Source of the DNA: Triparma verrucosa | Lineage: Eukaryota > Sar > Bolidophyceae > Parmales > Triparmaceae | DNA length: 64,000 bases | Reading direction: 5' to 3' | NCBI GenBank assembly: GCA_030267905.1 | Contig: BRXX01000199.1 | Location: forward strand, 33,188 to 97,187 | In this document: positions 21,850 to 32,941 of the stretch, one piece after another | Layout: each line of letters begins with the position of its first letter | Position numbering within the stretch: the stretch's first letter is position 1 | Notes under the pieces: generated by a model | Told to the model about the DNA's origin: nothing | The model's database searches: none | Seen by the model: the letters and a program-made list of their open reading frames with translations, nothing else | Program-made: the position numbers and the translations under genes

Positions 21850-24800
21850 TCAAATCAACTCGTTCTGGATTTTACGGTGTATAGCGCAGAGGAAGTCGAC
21901 GTACGAAACTTCGTGGGGAGTATTGTCGTCGACCAACAACGCCAAGAACTCGGACTCTTCGTTGACGGTCTCAGGGTGCCCTTGGAATATAATTTTTACA
22001 GGAGAGTACACCATGCGGTCCCTCCTACACTCCTCGATCACGGCCGCCAGCCTGTGTCCCAGGTCGCTGCCCTGGGAGAACTGGAGGGGGACGTTCTCGT
22101 GAGGTACGGACGGAAGATCGAAGAGCCCCTGCAACGTTGAGGCGGAGACCATGCGACCGACGTAGACGTACATGACGTCGACTGCGTCCATCAAGTAAAT
22201 CCCTTCCTGGGTCATGGTGGACATCGAAGGGTGAACGGAGGAGGGGAGTTTTATGAAGGGTTTGACGCTCTCGTCGAGGACGGGCTGCTTGACGGTTCCT
22301 GCCTTGTCCGAGTCGATCTTCGGGACAAAGAGGAGGCCGGCGTCGGCGCCCATGTCGAGGATGCTGAAGAGCTGGGGGTGAGCGAAGGGAAAGGCATAGC
22401 TAGGGGTCGCGCAGGCGGTCTGGAGGATTCGGTTCGCCCGCTCGTCGACGCGGGGGGAAGGGGGGGAGTTTCTATTGGTTCTATTTCGAGGGGCCGAGGA
22501 ACGGACCGCTGTGCTCTTTAGCATGGAAAGGATGAACAGGGGCAAGAGCTGCGACGAAAATGAGTTAGAATTGCGCTACAAACAGCTACTAGTAACTCGT
22601 CGCTTTGTACCTTCAGGGTCTCGGGCAGAATCAGCTGGCCCTTGGGCGACTGGGACGCCACGGTGTTCTTGCGGTAGCAGGCGAGAATTTTTACTGACTC
22701 GGTGATGAGCAGCTCTCGTGCCTTAAGCAATGAGCCCTTGGACGATCCTCCGCTGCCAAGCCCTGCAAAAGTCGACGACTCAACGGAGCCTACGAAGCCG
22801 AGCTCGTCCATGGCCTTCCTCGCAAGCACGCAAGCTATGCTATCCATGTCGGAGCTCCTGAAGACGTCCTGCACTTCGCCGGTAGATGGGATCGCCAGCG
22901 TCGAAATTCTGACCGTCCGCACGCCCCCCGCGTCGGTGAAGAGCGTCGCAGCTTGGAAGAATGTCATCGAATTGGCCTTGATTCCGTTCCCCTCGATCTC
23001 AAGTTCAACGCAGATGGACTTATCGGCGTCGCAGGCCGCCATCTCTATCTCGCAAGATCCAGCGTGAGTGTGCGTAACACCGCAAGGGGATAAAAAACCC
23101 TTCACCATGACCCCTTGGCTCGTTCTAACTTTGAGGATGGCCTCATTTCCAGAGGACCTAGTCGCCGATCTCAGCACTTCGAACCTCAAAGCTTCGGCGA
23201 CGGCCGCGGCGGGAGTGTTCCTGAGTAAGTGGTACTGCCCGCCGGTGCGTGCACAGAGTTTAGACAAGGTGGCAGAATCGCAGTAATCTTGCTCCTTCCC
23301 GGCCTGCGACGAGTTAGAATTGTGTAGCAATAGACAATGGCGAATTCCCATCCATCATCCCAGCTGCTCGTCGCTGTCACTCACCTGAAAACCCTCCGGC
23401 TCAGGACAAGTGAAGATATCCAGACAGACCTGTGACTTGGCCATTTTATCCGAAAGTTCCTCGTAAAACTCTGCCGCCTCCTTATCCAGGTTCGGCTTCG
23501 ACGACGAAGACGTACTCTTTATCGGGTTGAACATGTCCACCTCCTCGTCCCTGTCTGTGTAAAAGTTCTTGTTCTCCCTCGCTCTCAGGTTGCCCTTTCC
23601 AAATTTAGGCCTGCCGCAGGAAATCAGGTACCCCTTGCCACCTGATACGTCAAGGGCGTCTTGCAGTGCTGCAATCGCTGCGCCTCCGGCGCTCAGCCTC
23701 ACGGAAGACCTAGGCGGAGGCGTCTTCTCTATAAGACCTTTTACGGCTTTCATGATTCTGTCTAGCTTCTTGAGCCCTTCGACGTCTACAGGGTAACAGA
23801 ACGACACAGCGGGCAGGCCGCTGAAAGGTGAATCCTTAGCGTCGGGTACGACTTCTAGCGTAACCTCCTCCTCGTTTCTCGCGCGAAAGAATCTCAAGAT
23901 CGCGTCGAAGACGAAAAATCCGATCGTAGGCTTCACAGGGGAGGCCCCGTACTGCGACGGGAAAGCGAACGCGAGGCCGGGGAAAAACCGAACGGGGATC
24001 GAGTTAGAATAAAGGCAGCAAGTGATAGGCGGCTTTACAGCCGCAACTTAGAAAGAACCAAAAACGGCCACATTCCCAAGGCTGCCCCTCACCTTTTCTC
24101 CCAATGCAACCGCCGCTGCCTTCACTGCCTTCATCCCCACGTCCAGAGTGTTGACATCCGAGCAGTCAACCGCGAACAAATGTATCGCTTTAACAGGATT
24201 CCTAGTACAATACTTCTCCCCAACCTGTATATCAACAGTCCCGTACATCTGATCAGCCATTCCTGTAAGGCTTGAATTCACGTACGCCTGTTGCTGATAC
24301 CATGAAGGAGTGTTATTGTTGGTGTTGCACATGTTACACTCCCATGTTGAACCGTCGACTGACCATTTTGCCCAAGGGTTTAGGTAGGCGTGGCAGCGGT
24401 GGCAGCGGAGAGGTTCCTGAGGGTGGAAATGGAAGGGTTAGAGAGTTTTTGCGATGTGTGTGTTGGTCTGGTATTGTATTCACCTTCTGGTTCTTGATCA
24501 CAGGCACTTCCTCGCATTTAGGGCATTCAGCGAAAGGCGTAACTAGCAACGCGAGAGGTATTCCCGAGTCCTTAGAAACCTTCTTAGTGGTGGGAAAAGC
24601 GTAGGTCGTTGGGCGTAATAGTCGTGGGCTGGCGTTACCGTCGTCGACGACGACGTACTCGGAGGCAGAAGCGAGGGGAGGGAGGAGAACGGGAGCGGCG
24701 ACGACAGCCGAACGCGGACGGAATATTTCCTTCGCGGAGTTGTTGTTGTCGGACTTTGAGGGGGCGCGAGGGACCTGGGAGGGATCTATACGAGGGGTGG

Positions 24801-25590
24801 ACTGGTGCTGCTGTTGAGGTGGAGGGGGGTAACCGTTGCCGAAAGACGGGTAGGCAGGGTTGGGGTTGTTCATCGTTGTTGGTATCGAGGGGTCGGAGGG
24901 AGGGGGAGGGGGACGCGACCTATTGTACTGAGGAGGTGGTGGCGGTTGCAGTTGCAGTTGTTGTGGTTGTTGAAATTGGGTGGTAGGAGGAGGAGGAGCG
25001 TGAAAGGCTTGGGAAGGTGGTGGTGGGTAATTGTTGGGCGCAGGCGCAGGTGCAGGTGCAGGTGGTGGGGGTTGCATAGTGGGTGGAGGGTGCATAGTGG
25101 GTGGAGGGTGCATAGTGGGTGGAGGGTGCATTGGTGCGGACATCGGTGGGGCTCTGTATTGCGTGGGCGGAGGGGGAGGAGGGGCGTGAAAGGCAGGGGC
25201 GGGAGCAGGGGTTGAGGTGGGAGGAGGAGGCATCATCATTGTGGATGGGGGGTTCATAGCTGTCATTGGAGGAGGGGCTGGCATCGACATTGGAGTAGAT
25301 ATTGGCGGAGGTATGCGTTGTGGTTGTTGTTGTGGTTGTTGTTGTGGTTGTTGTTGCGGGGGCGGTGCGTGGAAGGAGGGAGGTGGAGGAGCTGGAGGTG
25401 GAGCCATCTGCATCTGTTGAAGGGTCTGCTTTGCCATCATCGTGGTAGGGGGAGGAGGGGCGAATGATGAAAAGGGAGGAGGGGGTAAAGAGGTGGAGGC
25501 CTGCTGCAGCTGCTGCTGACGATTTCCGTTGCTCCCGTTGCTCCCGTTGCTAGACGCATGTGTGCCCATCGTCTGCGGTGGCGGTAACAT
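21850..25590 (-). CDS. SEC24: SEC24, COPII coat cargo-binding subunit
   Basis: Five exons, 25590..24484, 24416..24093, 23951..23385, 23303..22611 and 22548..21850, 1,129 aa, all junctions phase 0. SEC24 pairs with SEC23 on the ER membrane and selects cargo for COPII vesicles. The first ~270 residues are Pro/Gln/Met-rich low complexity with tandem MHPPPT units. The zinc finger begins at exon 2 (PLRCHRCHAYLNPWAKW ... WECNMC). The trunk follows (PTIGFFVFDAIL; CLDIFTCPEPEGFQ at the exon 3 end; TLSKLCARTGGQYHLL), then helical and gelsolin-like regions (LLPLFILSMLKSTAVRS). Introns 3 (81 nt) and 4 (62 nt) are very short, with branch sites close to the acceptor and related ends. A TA-rich box at 25759-25768 lies in the divergent promoter shared with the next gene. 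Confidence 0.96.
25073..25133 (-). repeat. Tandem repeat encoding MHPPPT units in SEC24
   Basis: Three near-perfect 18-bp units (GTGGGTGGAGGGTGCATA on the + strand) in the proline-rich N-terminal region, in frame. Smaller Gln/Pro repeats flank it (about 24940-25030 and 25317-25360). Confidence 0.85.
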
Positions 25591-25852
25591 TATCCTGTTA
25601 GGTTATCCTGTTAGGGCCTGTTAGGGGAATTCCAAAGTCTTCGTACTGTCTGTCGAGCTTACGGGAGGTTTACGAAATCAAAAAGTGACTCAAAAAGTGT
25701 CTATGAACCCGACACAGGACGAGCGGATCACAGCTGCGAGCGAGACGACTCTCGTTTGTAATATATATGCGCTGTCGCGTCGCGTTTGATGGCAATTACA
25801 AGCAATGCTGGAGAGGTAAAGCAATCCAGGATTTCACTCTAAAACTATTCCC

Positions 25853-26874
25853 ATGATCTCTCGCTCAGTGATACGCTTATGTCGCTCAAACCAGCTGAAG
25901 AGAGCTACCAGTGTGAGCACCAGTGTTCGTGGCGTTAATTCTTATGTTAATTCGTACGTTAATTCATTCAATTCATCAACCTTTAAAGGATCTAGCCGTG
26001 GCTATAGCCGTGTGCGTTACTTCTCCTCCTCCTCCTCCTCCTCCTCAAACTCAAACTCAAAAGAGGATGATACGATCCTGGCCAAGATCATGTCTCCCGA
26101 GAACCAAGCCTACGCCACGATAGCCGGTGGAACAATAGGAACCCTTCTTTTCGCGAAGGTGAGTAGTAAACGGTAAAAGCGTCTCCTCCCAGTCGAACCC
26201 TCACGGTGCATCGTTTTCACACCCAATCGCTCTTTCGCTTTTCCCGCCTTATATCCCCTTCTTAAATCTCTGCTCCTCAGGGCATGATGTCCTTCACACA
26301 TTTCTTCACTTCCCTCTCCCCCGCGATCGTCGCCAAGTACGGTTTTTACCTCGGCTTCGGAACCTCAACCGCCATGTCCTTCCTCGCACTTTTCACAGCT
26401 GACTCATTGACGATCCGCGCCAACCCTGTATTTAAGCATACTTTCTCAAAAGTAAGTGCAGATCCTACCGTGATTAAAGCCTTAGGTGACGGTATTATAT
26501 CAGGTAACCTTCGATCGTACCGTCTCGATTCAGGAAAGTTCGAGGCAACATCAGGCACAGCATTAACTTGGAGGAACCCTCGCATTCAGATGATATTCGA
26601 CGTGAGCGGTCAAGGGCCTCCGTTTAGGACGGGCATAGTTACTTGTGAGGCTGTGAAGGTTACTGGGGCTTTTCCTCCTAAGCTGAGGACTAACATCCTC
26701 AAGGTTGATTACGAGGATGGTAACGAGGGGGAGGGAGGTGACGTTGAAGGGGATCAGACTATCTGGATAAGGGGCGACGAGGAGAAGTACAACCGTGTCA
26801 GCGCGAGGAGCGGACTTTCGCTTAGGGGATTAGGAGCGGCCATGCATATCAATAAGGCTGCAGTGGGAAAGTGA
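25853..26874 (+). CDS. Mitochondrial inner-membrane protein, TIM21/Coa1-like
   Basis: Exons 25853..26158 and 26281..26874 give 299 aa (phase 0 junction). The N-terminus is a typical mitochondrial presequence, basic and Ser-rich (MISRSVIRLCRSNQLKRA). Two hydrophobic stretches follow, AYATIAGGTIGTLLFAK and the region after MMSFTHFFTSLSPAIVA. The C-terminal domain begins NPVFKHTFSKVSADPTVIKA and has RIQMIFDVSGQGPPFRTG, which resembles the fold shared by TIM21 (presequence translocase) and Coa1 (cytochrome oxidase assembly): a helix with 'L..V..DP.V...LG..I' followed by strands. I cannot separate the two. If TIM21, it would couple TIM23 to the respiratory chain. Tail faces the GT25-like gene across 48 bp. 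Confidence 0.6.
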
Positions 26875-26922
26875 GGAATAGAAAGAACACAAACACTGTT
26901 TACAAATATTAAATGGATTTCA

Positions 26923-28393
26923 TCAGTCTTCTTTTGGTGGCGGCGGCGCCAATAGCACTCCTTGTGCCAGGACGGCTAGAGAGAACAGCGAGAACAGTCC
27001 GCTGACGCCCACGAGAAGAGCATTGCCCTCAAAGTACCCGTACGTTAGCTGCTGCTGGATGGCGTCGAAGGTCACTAGGCCGGACTTGATTGACGCGACT
27101 ATTAGAGCCGTCACGAGGGCAGGGAAGAGCACGTTGGTAGAAAGTCCCGTTCCGACCATCAGAGCTTCCCACTTGGTGTAGAAGAAAGGTTCGAACAGGA
27201 GTTCCCTCAGAGAGTCGAGCTGCGGATTCACGAGACTCTTCACCTTACTAGCGCGGTGAAAGAGCATGGGGTACGCAGCGTACCGGGAGGTTGGAAATAG
27301 CTTCGCCATGAGGTCGGGGATGGCTATGCTGTAGCCGTTGGCGTCGTGGTAGTCGAGGATGGCGTCGACTCCGCGCATGGAAATTACGTAGGCGGTGGTC
27401 CCGAGGGCACTGCGATGAGCGTAGTGAGGAGTGAGGAGTGAGGAGTGAGGAGTGAGGAGTGAGGAGTGAGGAGTGAGGAGTGAGGAGTGAGGAGTGAGGA
27501 GTGAGAACCGAGGAACAAAGCGACAATAAGTCCAATACAGTGTGCTCGTTCTCAACTCCTCAAAGTTTCTTCTCACCTCCCCAAACCAGTCGTTAGGGAC
27601 ACGACGCCGTCATCCTTGGTCTTGCCCACCGTCAGGCCGGGGACGTACATGATGTAGGCGAGGTGTAGCATGTCCCACTCGCCCTTCTTCTGCTCGCCAA
27701 ATGTTATCAGCTTGTTCAGAGTCTCTTGTTGAAGCTTAGGAGACAAGGAAACATTATCTTCCATCACCAAGACCTTATAATCGGCAGCGCTATTTGCGCT
27801 ACTTGGCGAACCTGAATCAGAACCCAGGACGCTTGCTATTAGATCGCCGAAAGGATTGCCACCCCCGCGACCTTTCCCAAAGTCCTTCCTCGCCTGTCTG
27901 AGCACCTCAATGTGGCTGTTGTAGCAGCCCCGGATTCTGTCCTCATCGTCTGTGTCGAACTGCGAGGAGCGTTGTTAGCGCAAAGATAATATCTTCCCAG
28001 TGCACATTGTCAATAGCATATCGGAGCGCGGCTCACCTCCATCTTTTTTATCTTTCCTCCGAGACCGACCCTGTTCACAATGTCGTTGGAACGAGACATG
28101 CGAAAGCCTCCAGGGTCGCCATTGGGGCAAGTAATCAAGTATCCACCGTCGATTGCGTCGCTCCAGTCGCACTCGATGCTGGAAGCTGGAAGTGCGGAGC
28201 CGCTCGGTTGCCGATTTGTTGCGAAATGAAATCGACGACGGGAGTGATTGTTTGCCTGCCGATGCGAGTGTCGCCTGGGTTGAGCTACGGCGGGGGAAAG
28301 GTTTGTGCGGCTTGTGACGGATGTGGAGGAGAATTGTAACGCAGGTATAGTTGCGAGTGTTATCAGTAGCAGTACTGCAACTGCAGCTATCAT
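26923..28393 (-). CDS. GT25-like glycosyltransferase
   Basis: Exons 28393..28037, 27959..27577 and 27409..26923 (408 aa). The ATG at 28393 is the first in frame and starts a signal anchor (MIAAVAVLLLITLATIPALQ), as in a type II Golgi membrane protein. The domain shows family 25 landmarks: MSRSNDIVNRVGLGG, RGCYNSHIEVLRQA (the 'GC..SH' box), YKVLVMEDNVSL (metal/nucleotide-sugar acidic box), and GTTAYVISMRGVDAILDYHD. Unusually, the last ~90 residues include two hydrophobic segments (LVTALIVASIKSG; LVGVSGLFSLFSLAVLAQGV), so the C-terminus may be membrane-bound. Sugar and acceptor unknown. Intron 2 (167 nt) contains a heptanucleotide repeat array. Confidence 0.72.
27424..27500 (+). repeat. GTGAGGA heptanucleotide array (11 copies)
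   Basis: Eleven perfect copies of GTGAGGA on the + strand within intron 2 of the minus-strand GT25-like gene. Read in the gene's sense it is TCCTCAC repeated, a long pyrimidine-rich run just upstream of the acceptor. Confidence 0.95.
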
Positions 28394-28646
28394 TTTCGAC
28401 GTCGTTCCGCAAAGTGAAATGAGCAAAGTCCTGAAAAGAGACGACGAAATTAACTTTCACAAAGCGGAGCTTTTCCGCGCAGCCCAGCATCCAATATTCC
28501 GTCAAGAGCTTGACTGAATCAATAAACCCGACGAGAGCACTTAAATTCCCGTCTCAGACCGCCACGAAACCAAAGACACCAATAACCTCACATCGCCAAA
28601 AAGTCTGCCGACATCGCGAGTGCATTTGTGTGCCCACAGCCTCTAA

Positions 28647-30403
28647 ATGTTGCCCGAATTGCCATCCGGTCTGATGGGCGTGCTCGCAGCTCGTGGAGGC
28701 GCTCTCGCGGTGAAGGTAGGAAATGAATCGTTGTTGAAAACCGTTCGGGGGGGCGTTACGGAGAGCGCCAAGGCCATCGGTCTCAAGCCAGGTGAGTGCC
28801 TTTAAAACCCTGTTGGGGTTGGAGGTAGCTGTCAAGCCGCACTTTGTTACAACGCTCTGACAGCTCCGTCCATCGCAGAGGCCGCGTCCGTGTTGATGAT
28901 GGCGCTCGCAATGTCGCTTCACTTTTTCGGGTACGAATTTGCCCGCTCCGCGACTTTGACTCTGTTCACGTCCAAGTCTTCCGGGTTCAATTCCAATTCC
29001 GCGCTCCCGTTGGTCTTGGCCTGCGTCTGCCCGGCGTCTCTTGTGCTGTTGAATTTTTACACCGGCTTGCTCGACGCGGTCGGGCCGAGGGCTGCTCTGA
29101 GGTTCACGGCGGCGTTTTGCAGTGCCGGTCTGACGGCCTTTGCTGTCGTCATTAGCGGGTTGGTCAAGGGAAATGGGGGTGCGCCGCCAGGAAAGTTGAT
29201 CAAGTTCTTCGTGTTCTCGTTGTTCGTTTTTAGAGAGGCCTACGTGCAGGTGAGAAGTTTCGCGCCCAAATCATGACAGCCATAAGAATTGATCTAACTC
29301 TTTTCGAAGCTGCTGGCAACGCAACACTGGAGCTTCATGGGCTCGGTGCTCAACGCTAGCAAGGGGGCGACGTGGTTCGGGCCCATTGCGGGGGCGTCCT
29401 CCGCGTCGTCGGCTGTGGCGGGATACACAATAGGACCCCTGGTCCAGCGCTTCGGAGTGTGCGGGCTGCTCGTGCTGGCGTCAATATCTCTGGTGGCGAG
29501 CCTGGTGTTTGGGGAGGTCGCGTATGAAATTTCAGAAAAGCACGGCTTCAATCCGGCCGACGAGCACTTCAAGGAGAAGAAAGCCAACGAAGCTAGCGGG
29601 AAGGACAAGAACGTTGAAAACATCTTCTCCAAGGCCAACAATCTGTTTGCTCGCGTCCCGGCTCTCAAGTTCCTCTTCCTCGAGACTCTCATCTGCCAGG
29701 GCCTCTCGACCGTTCTGAACGTCACCTTTATTGCGAAGCTGCGGCGCGCGTACCCGATCGACAAGGACCGCGCGGCCTTTATGGGGATGTTCTACGCCCT
29801 CGCAAACATGGCCAGTGGGGTGTTCCAGGTGAGACGAGGGCGACGAGGAATAAGCGCGAGCGCTGAAGTTGGCATTTCCAGCTGTTTTTTGTGCACCTTA
29901 CATTTATTGTTTTGTCCTCTTCTAACTCAACTCAACTCAACTGCACACACACTTAGTTTGGCGTAATACCTCAGATCATCCATTTCCTCAAGCCTGCGTG
30001 GGTCTGGATCTTCATGCCCTGCGTCATGATGGCCATGAGCGGAACACAGCTCATCCAGAACGACCCGGGCCTGACGCTAGTTGCGGGCGCCTTCATGACC
30101 ATGAAAACGCTAGAGTATTCCATTAGAGGGGTCGCGAACGAACTGCTTTACGTCCCGCTTGACTACGAGTCTAGATACGTCGGGAAGGAAGTCATCGGAA
30201 TGCTTGGGTACAGGCTTGGAAAGTCGGGAATGTCGCTCTTGCTATCTGGAGCCGGCTACTTCTTCGCGGAGGGGCTAGGGGTTAACCAGCTCACCGCCAT
30301 CAGCTCCTCCATCTCGGTCGTCTGGCTGTGCTCCGCCGTCAAGCTGACGAAATTCTTACCAGAGGGAAGGATCGGAAAGGGAATTAAAACAAGGAAGCAT
30401 TAG
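28647..30403 (+). CDS. ATP/ADP-translocase-like (TLC/MFS-type) membrane carrier
   Basis: Exons 28647..28791, 28879..29249, 29310..29828 and 29957..30403, 493 aa, all in frame with CTAAC branch sites in introns 2 and 3. About ten to twelve hydrophobic segments. Marks shared with bacterial/plastid nucleotide-transporter-type proteins: FGYEFARSATLTLF near the start, REAYVQLLATQHWSFMGSVL in the middle, and a C-terminal TLEYSIRGVANELLYVPLD followed by YVGKEVIG, which resembles the 'K..eYs.r.P..E.LY.pl...Y.aK..ID' box. This suggests exchange of nucleotides or related anions across an organelle or plasma membrane. Substrate and location are not readable; the N-terminus lacks a clear signal. It could instead be a distant MFS carrier. 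Confidence 0.6.
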
Positions 30404-30458
30404 ACAAGATGTCACGAATATTAAATATCTTATTATTGTATTTTTTACTGTTATTTTT

Positions 30459-30932
30459 TTAGACGGGCCCGGGAATTGCGAACGACCTCTCGATGACTTC
30501 TGCCGCAGCAGCGCCCCCAACCATCCCAGCTGCCTCCTTCTGCATGATCAGTTCCTGCCTCGTCTCGAGGCACTTCTTCCGCACCGCGGTGAACACCTTC
30601 CTTCCGATCGCGTCCGTCGCCCTTGCTCTGGCAGCGTTCGCTTTCTCAATCAGCTGGCGGAGCTTATCCTCCAATTTAACGGCGTTGGAAATGCGCTCGC
30701 CCTGCAACTCAACCGTCAATTTTCCCATCATTACATCGTTCGGCGAGCCCTGCGAGTTCACTTTTGATTTCGTCGCCGCCAGTGCGTCCAGTTCAGCTTG
30801 CAGCATCCAGTCGTCTTTTCCGCCCGTGGTGATTGTGCGACAGAGGATACTACGGGACAGACAACGGGGCAGGCGGGGTGCCGCTGTCGAGCGGAGACCT
30901 CGTTTGACAACCATCAGGGGGAATCGCATCAT
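30459..30932 (-). CDS. Small mitochondrial hypothetical protein
   Basis: Single exon, 157 aa. The N-terminus (MMRFPLMVVKRGLRSTAAPR, rich in Arg, Ser and small residues, no acids for 35 residues) is a good mitochondrial presequence. The rest is predicted mostly helical, with a C-terminal segment RQELIMQKEAAGMVG and an ending ERSFAIPGPV that looks conserved in style. I do not recognise the family. It sits in the expected alternating position, its start 147 bp from that of phosphoglycolate phosphatase, and its codon use matches its neighbours, so the gene is probably real. Confidence 0.6.
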   Translation of the reverse strand: MMRFPLMVVKRGLRSTAAPRLPRCLSRSILCRTITTGGKDDWMLQAELDALAATKSKVNSQGSPNDVMMGKLTVELQGERISNAVKLEDKLRQLIEKANAARARATDAIGRKVFTAVRKKCLETRQELIMQKEAAGMVGGAAAAEVIERSFAIPGPV

Positions 30933-31079
30933 TTGATTGGGATAAACTGGTATTGATTATTAGATCGAGTCGCGCGAATTACTTATAATTCTTGTTGGCG
31001 TTTCTTTGGTGGTATATTGGTCCGAAAGGAAAATGATTTCTTGGGCCAAAATCTGCAAATCTCAATCTCAATCAAAACA

Positions 31080-32220
31080 ATGAAGTTCGCTCTAGCTCTC
31101 GCGTCGCTTGCTGCCTGCGCTCCCGCAGTTTCTGGCTTTGGAGTCGTCGGTTCTCGCACGTTGGCTCGTTCGCCCATGGCATTTAGGACTCCGACAGCCC
31201 AATTCCACGCCACCTCTGCATTATCGGCGAAGGTGGATCGCCTTACTGAGCCAGCGGGCCAGCTGATGAACGAGGTTGACGTCTTTATATTTGACTGCGA
31301 CGGAGTTATCTGGAGGGGCGACTCCGTCATCGACAACGTGAAGGAGACCTTGGCAAAGGTAAGTGTGCACGAGGGGATCGAGGTGTGCATCCTCATTTTG
31401 GCCGGCTGGAAGTCTAACCCCGAGACGCCCCACCCCGCCCCCGCAGCTCCGCAAGGAGGGAAAGAAGTGCTTCTTCGTCACCAACAACAGCACCAAGTCC
31501 AGGGCCGGCTACAAGAAGAAGTTCGACTCCCTTGGCCTTGATGTGGCGGCAGAGGAGATCTTCTCCTCCTCCTTTGCCGTCGCCGCCCACTTCGAGCAGA
31601 CGAAGTTCCTCGAGAAGAAGCCCGGCAAGAAGGTCTTCGTCCTCGGAGAGATTGGCGTCTGCGACGAGCTGGACATGATCGGCGTCCCTTGGATCGGAGG
31701 TCCTCAGGACGAGGGCAAGGTGGCACCCATGCAGCCGGGGGGCAAGGTGGACCACGACCACGACGTCGGGGCCGTCGTTGTCGGCTTCGACAGGCACATC
31801 AACTACTACAAGATCCAGTACGCCCAGCTGTGCATCAACGAGAACGAGGACTGCGAGTTCATCGCCACCAACCTCGACGCCGTCACTCACCTCACTGATG
31901 CTCAGGAGTGGGCGGGCAACGGGTCAATGGTCGGGGCGATCAAGGGGTGCACGGGGCAGGAGCCCAACCTGGTCGGGAAGCCCAGCTCCCTCATGATTGA
32001 CTACATCGCTGATAAGGAGAACCTCGACCGCAGCAAGATCTGCATGGTCGGAGACAGGTTGGACACGGATATTCTCTTCGGCGCCAACAACGGCCTCAAA
32101 ACGTGCCTGGTGCTGAGCGGAGTCACCAGCGAGGAGAAACTTCTCAGCGACGAGAACAAGGTCACGCCGGATTTCTACGCCGACAGCATCGCCGACTTCT
32201 TCGTGAAGGAGGCTGCATGA
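31080..32220 (+). CDS. PGP: Phosphoglycolate phosphatase (HAD type), plastid-targeted
   Basis: Exons 31080..31358 and 31447..32220 (350 aa), phase 0 junction, 88-nt intron. The N-terminal signal (MKFALALASLAACAPAVSG) is followed by FGVVG, the classic Phe-led ochrophyte plastid cleavage context. HAD motif I is IFDCDGVIWRGD (both catalytic Asp present), motif II FVTNNSTKSR, then GAVVVGFDRHINYYKIQYA, the Lys region GKPSSLMIDYI, and motifs III/IV MVGDRLDTDILFGANNG. The family hydrolyses 2-phosphoglycolate made by Rubisco oxygenation, the first step of photorespiration. The acidic/His insert before the VVVGFD strand (KVDHDHD) is a local variation. Divergent from the small mitochondrial gene. Confidence 0.91.
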
Positions 32221-32604
32221 GTGAGAGGTTGTTGTTGGAGAGATGGTTTGGCGCCTTGTTGGTCATAATGATTTAATTTGAAATTTTGAGGTTTTATTGA
32301 ACCAAACTATGTTCTTGTTTCTGTTTCTATTTCTGTTTGTGGTTGATTTCGTGAGATTGAGTATGAGTGCCTTGAACAATGAGCTCTGAGAGCTCCTCCT
32401 GTTTGATGAAAAAAAAGTAAACGAAGGTATAAATTTTGATCGGAATACGTTGAAAATTTATCTGTCGGCAGAACTTGACTAGGATAGAAGAGCGAGGCCG
32501 TCAGAATCAATCGCGGACCCTCACAGCGGCAGCAAACAGCGCTAGTAATTTCCCAGCGAAATATATATCTCAAGAATGAGGTATTTTCGTGGTCAATTTT
32601 GTTC

Positions 32605-32883
32605 ATATTATTCATCTTAAGACCTCTAAACTACTTTTTATTATATAAAAATTTTCAAGGGAAGCCCATTTTGACTGATTTTAACAATGGATTTTCACGA
32701 TAAAAAGTTTTATAGACATAATAAGTTCCATATTTAGAGTAATGAGGATATTTATTAGCTATGAGAGCAATTTTAGGACAATTTCGAAATTATTTAGATC
32801 AATTTTTGAGGCCAGATCAAATCCCTTTTTTGTACTTTTGAATGTCATATTATTTCTTTTAGAGGTCTTTAAGTGAATAATAT
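32605..32883. mobile_element. Possible MITE-like element bounded by inverted repeats
   Basis: Two 26-bp arms (32605-32630, 32858-32883) are inverted copies matching at 23 of 26 positions; the similarity continues weakly about 11 bases outward. The 279-bp interval is AT-rich and non-coding. No clear target-site duplication was found, so the mobile-element label is tentative. Confidence 0.35.
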
Positions 32884-32907
32884 GACAAAAATTTATCAAG
32901 AAAATGT

Positions 32908-32941
32908 TGAAAACTCCTAAATACTGAAAACTCCTAAATAC
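32908..32941 (+). repeat. 17-bp tandem duplication
   Basis: Two exact copies of TGAAAACTCCTAAATAC (32908-32924, 32925-32941) just outside the right inverted repeat. Confidence 0.95.
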
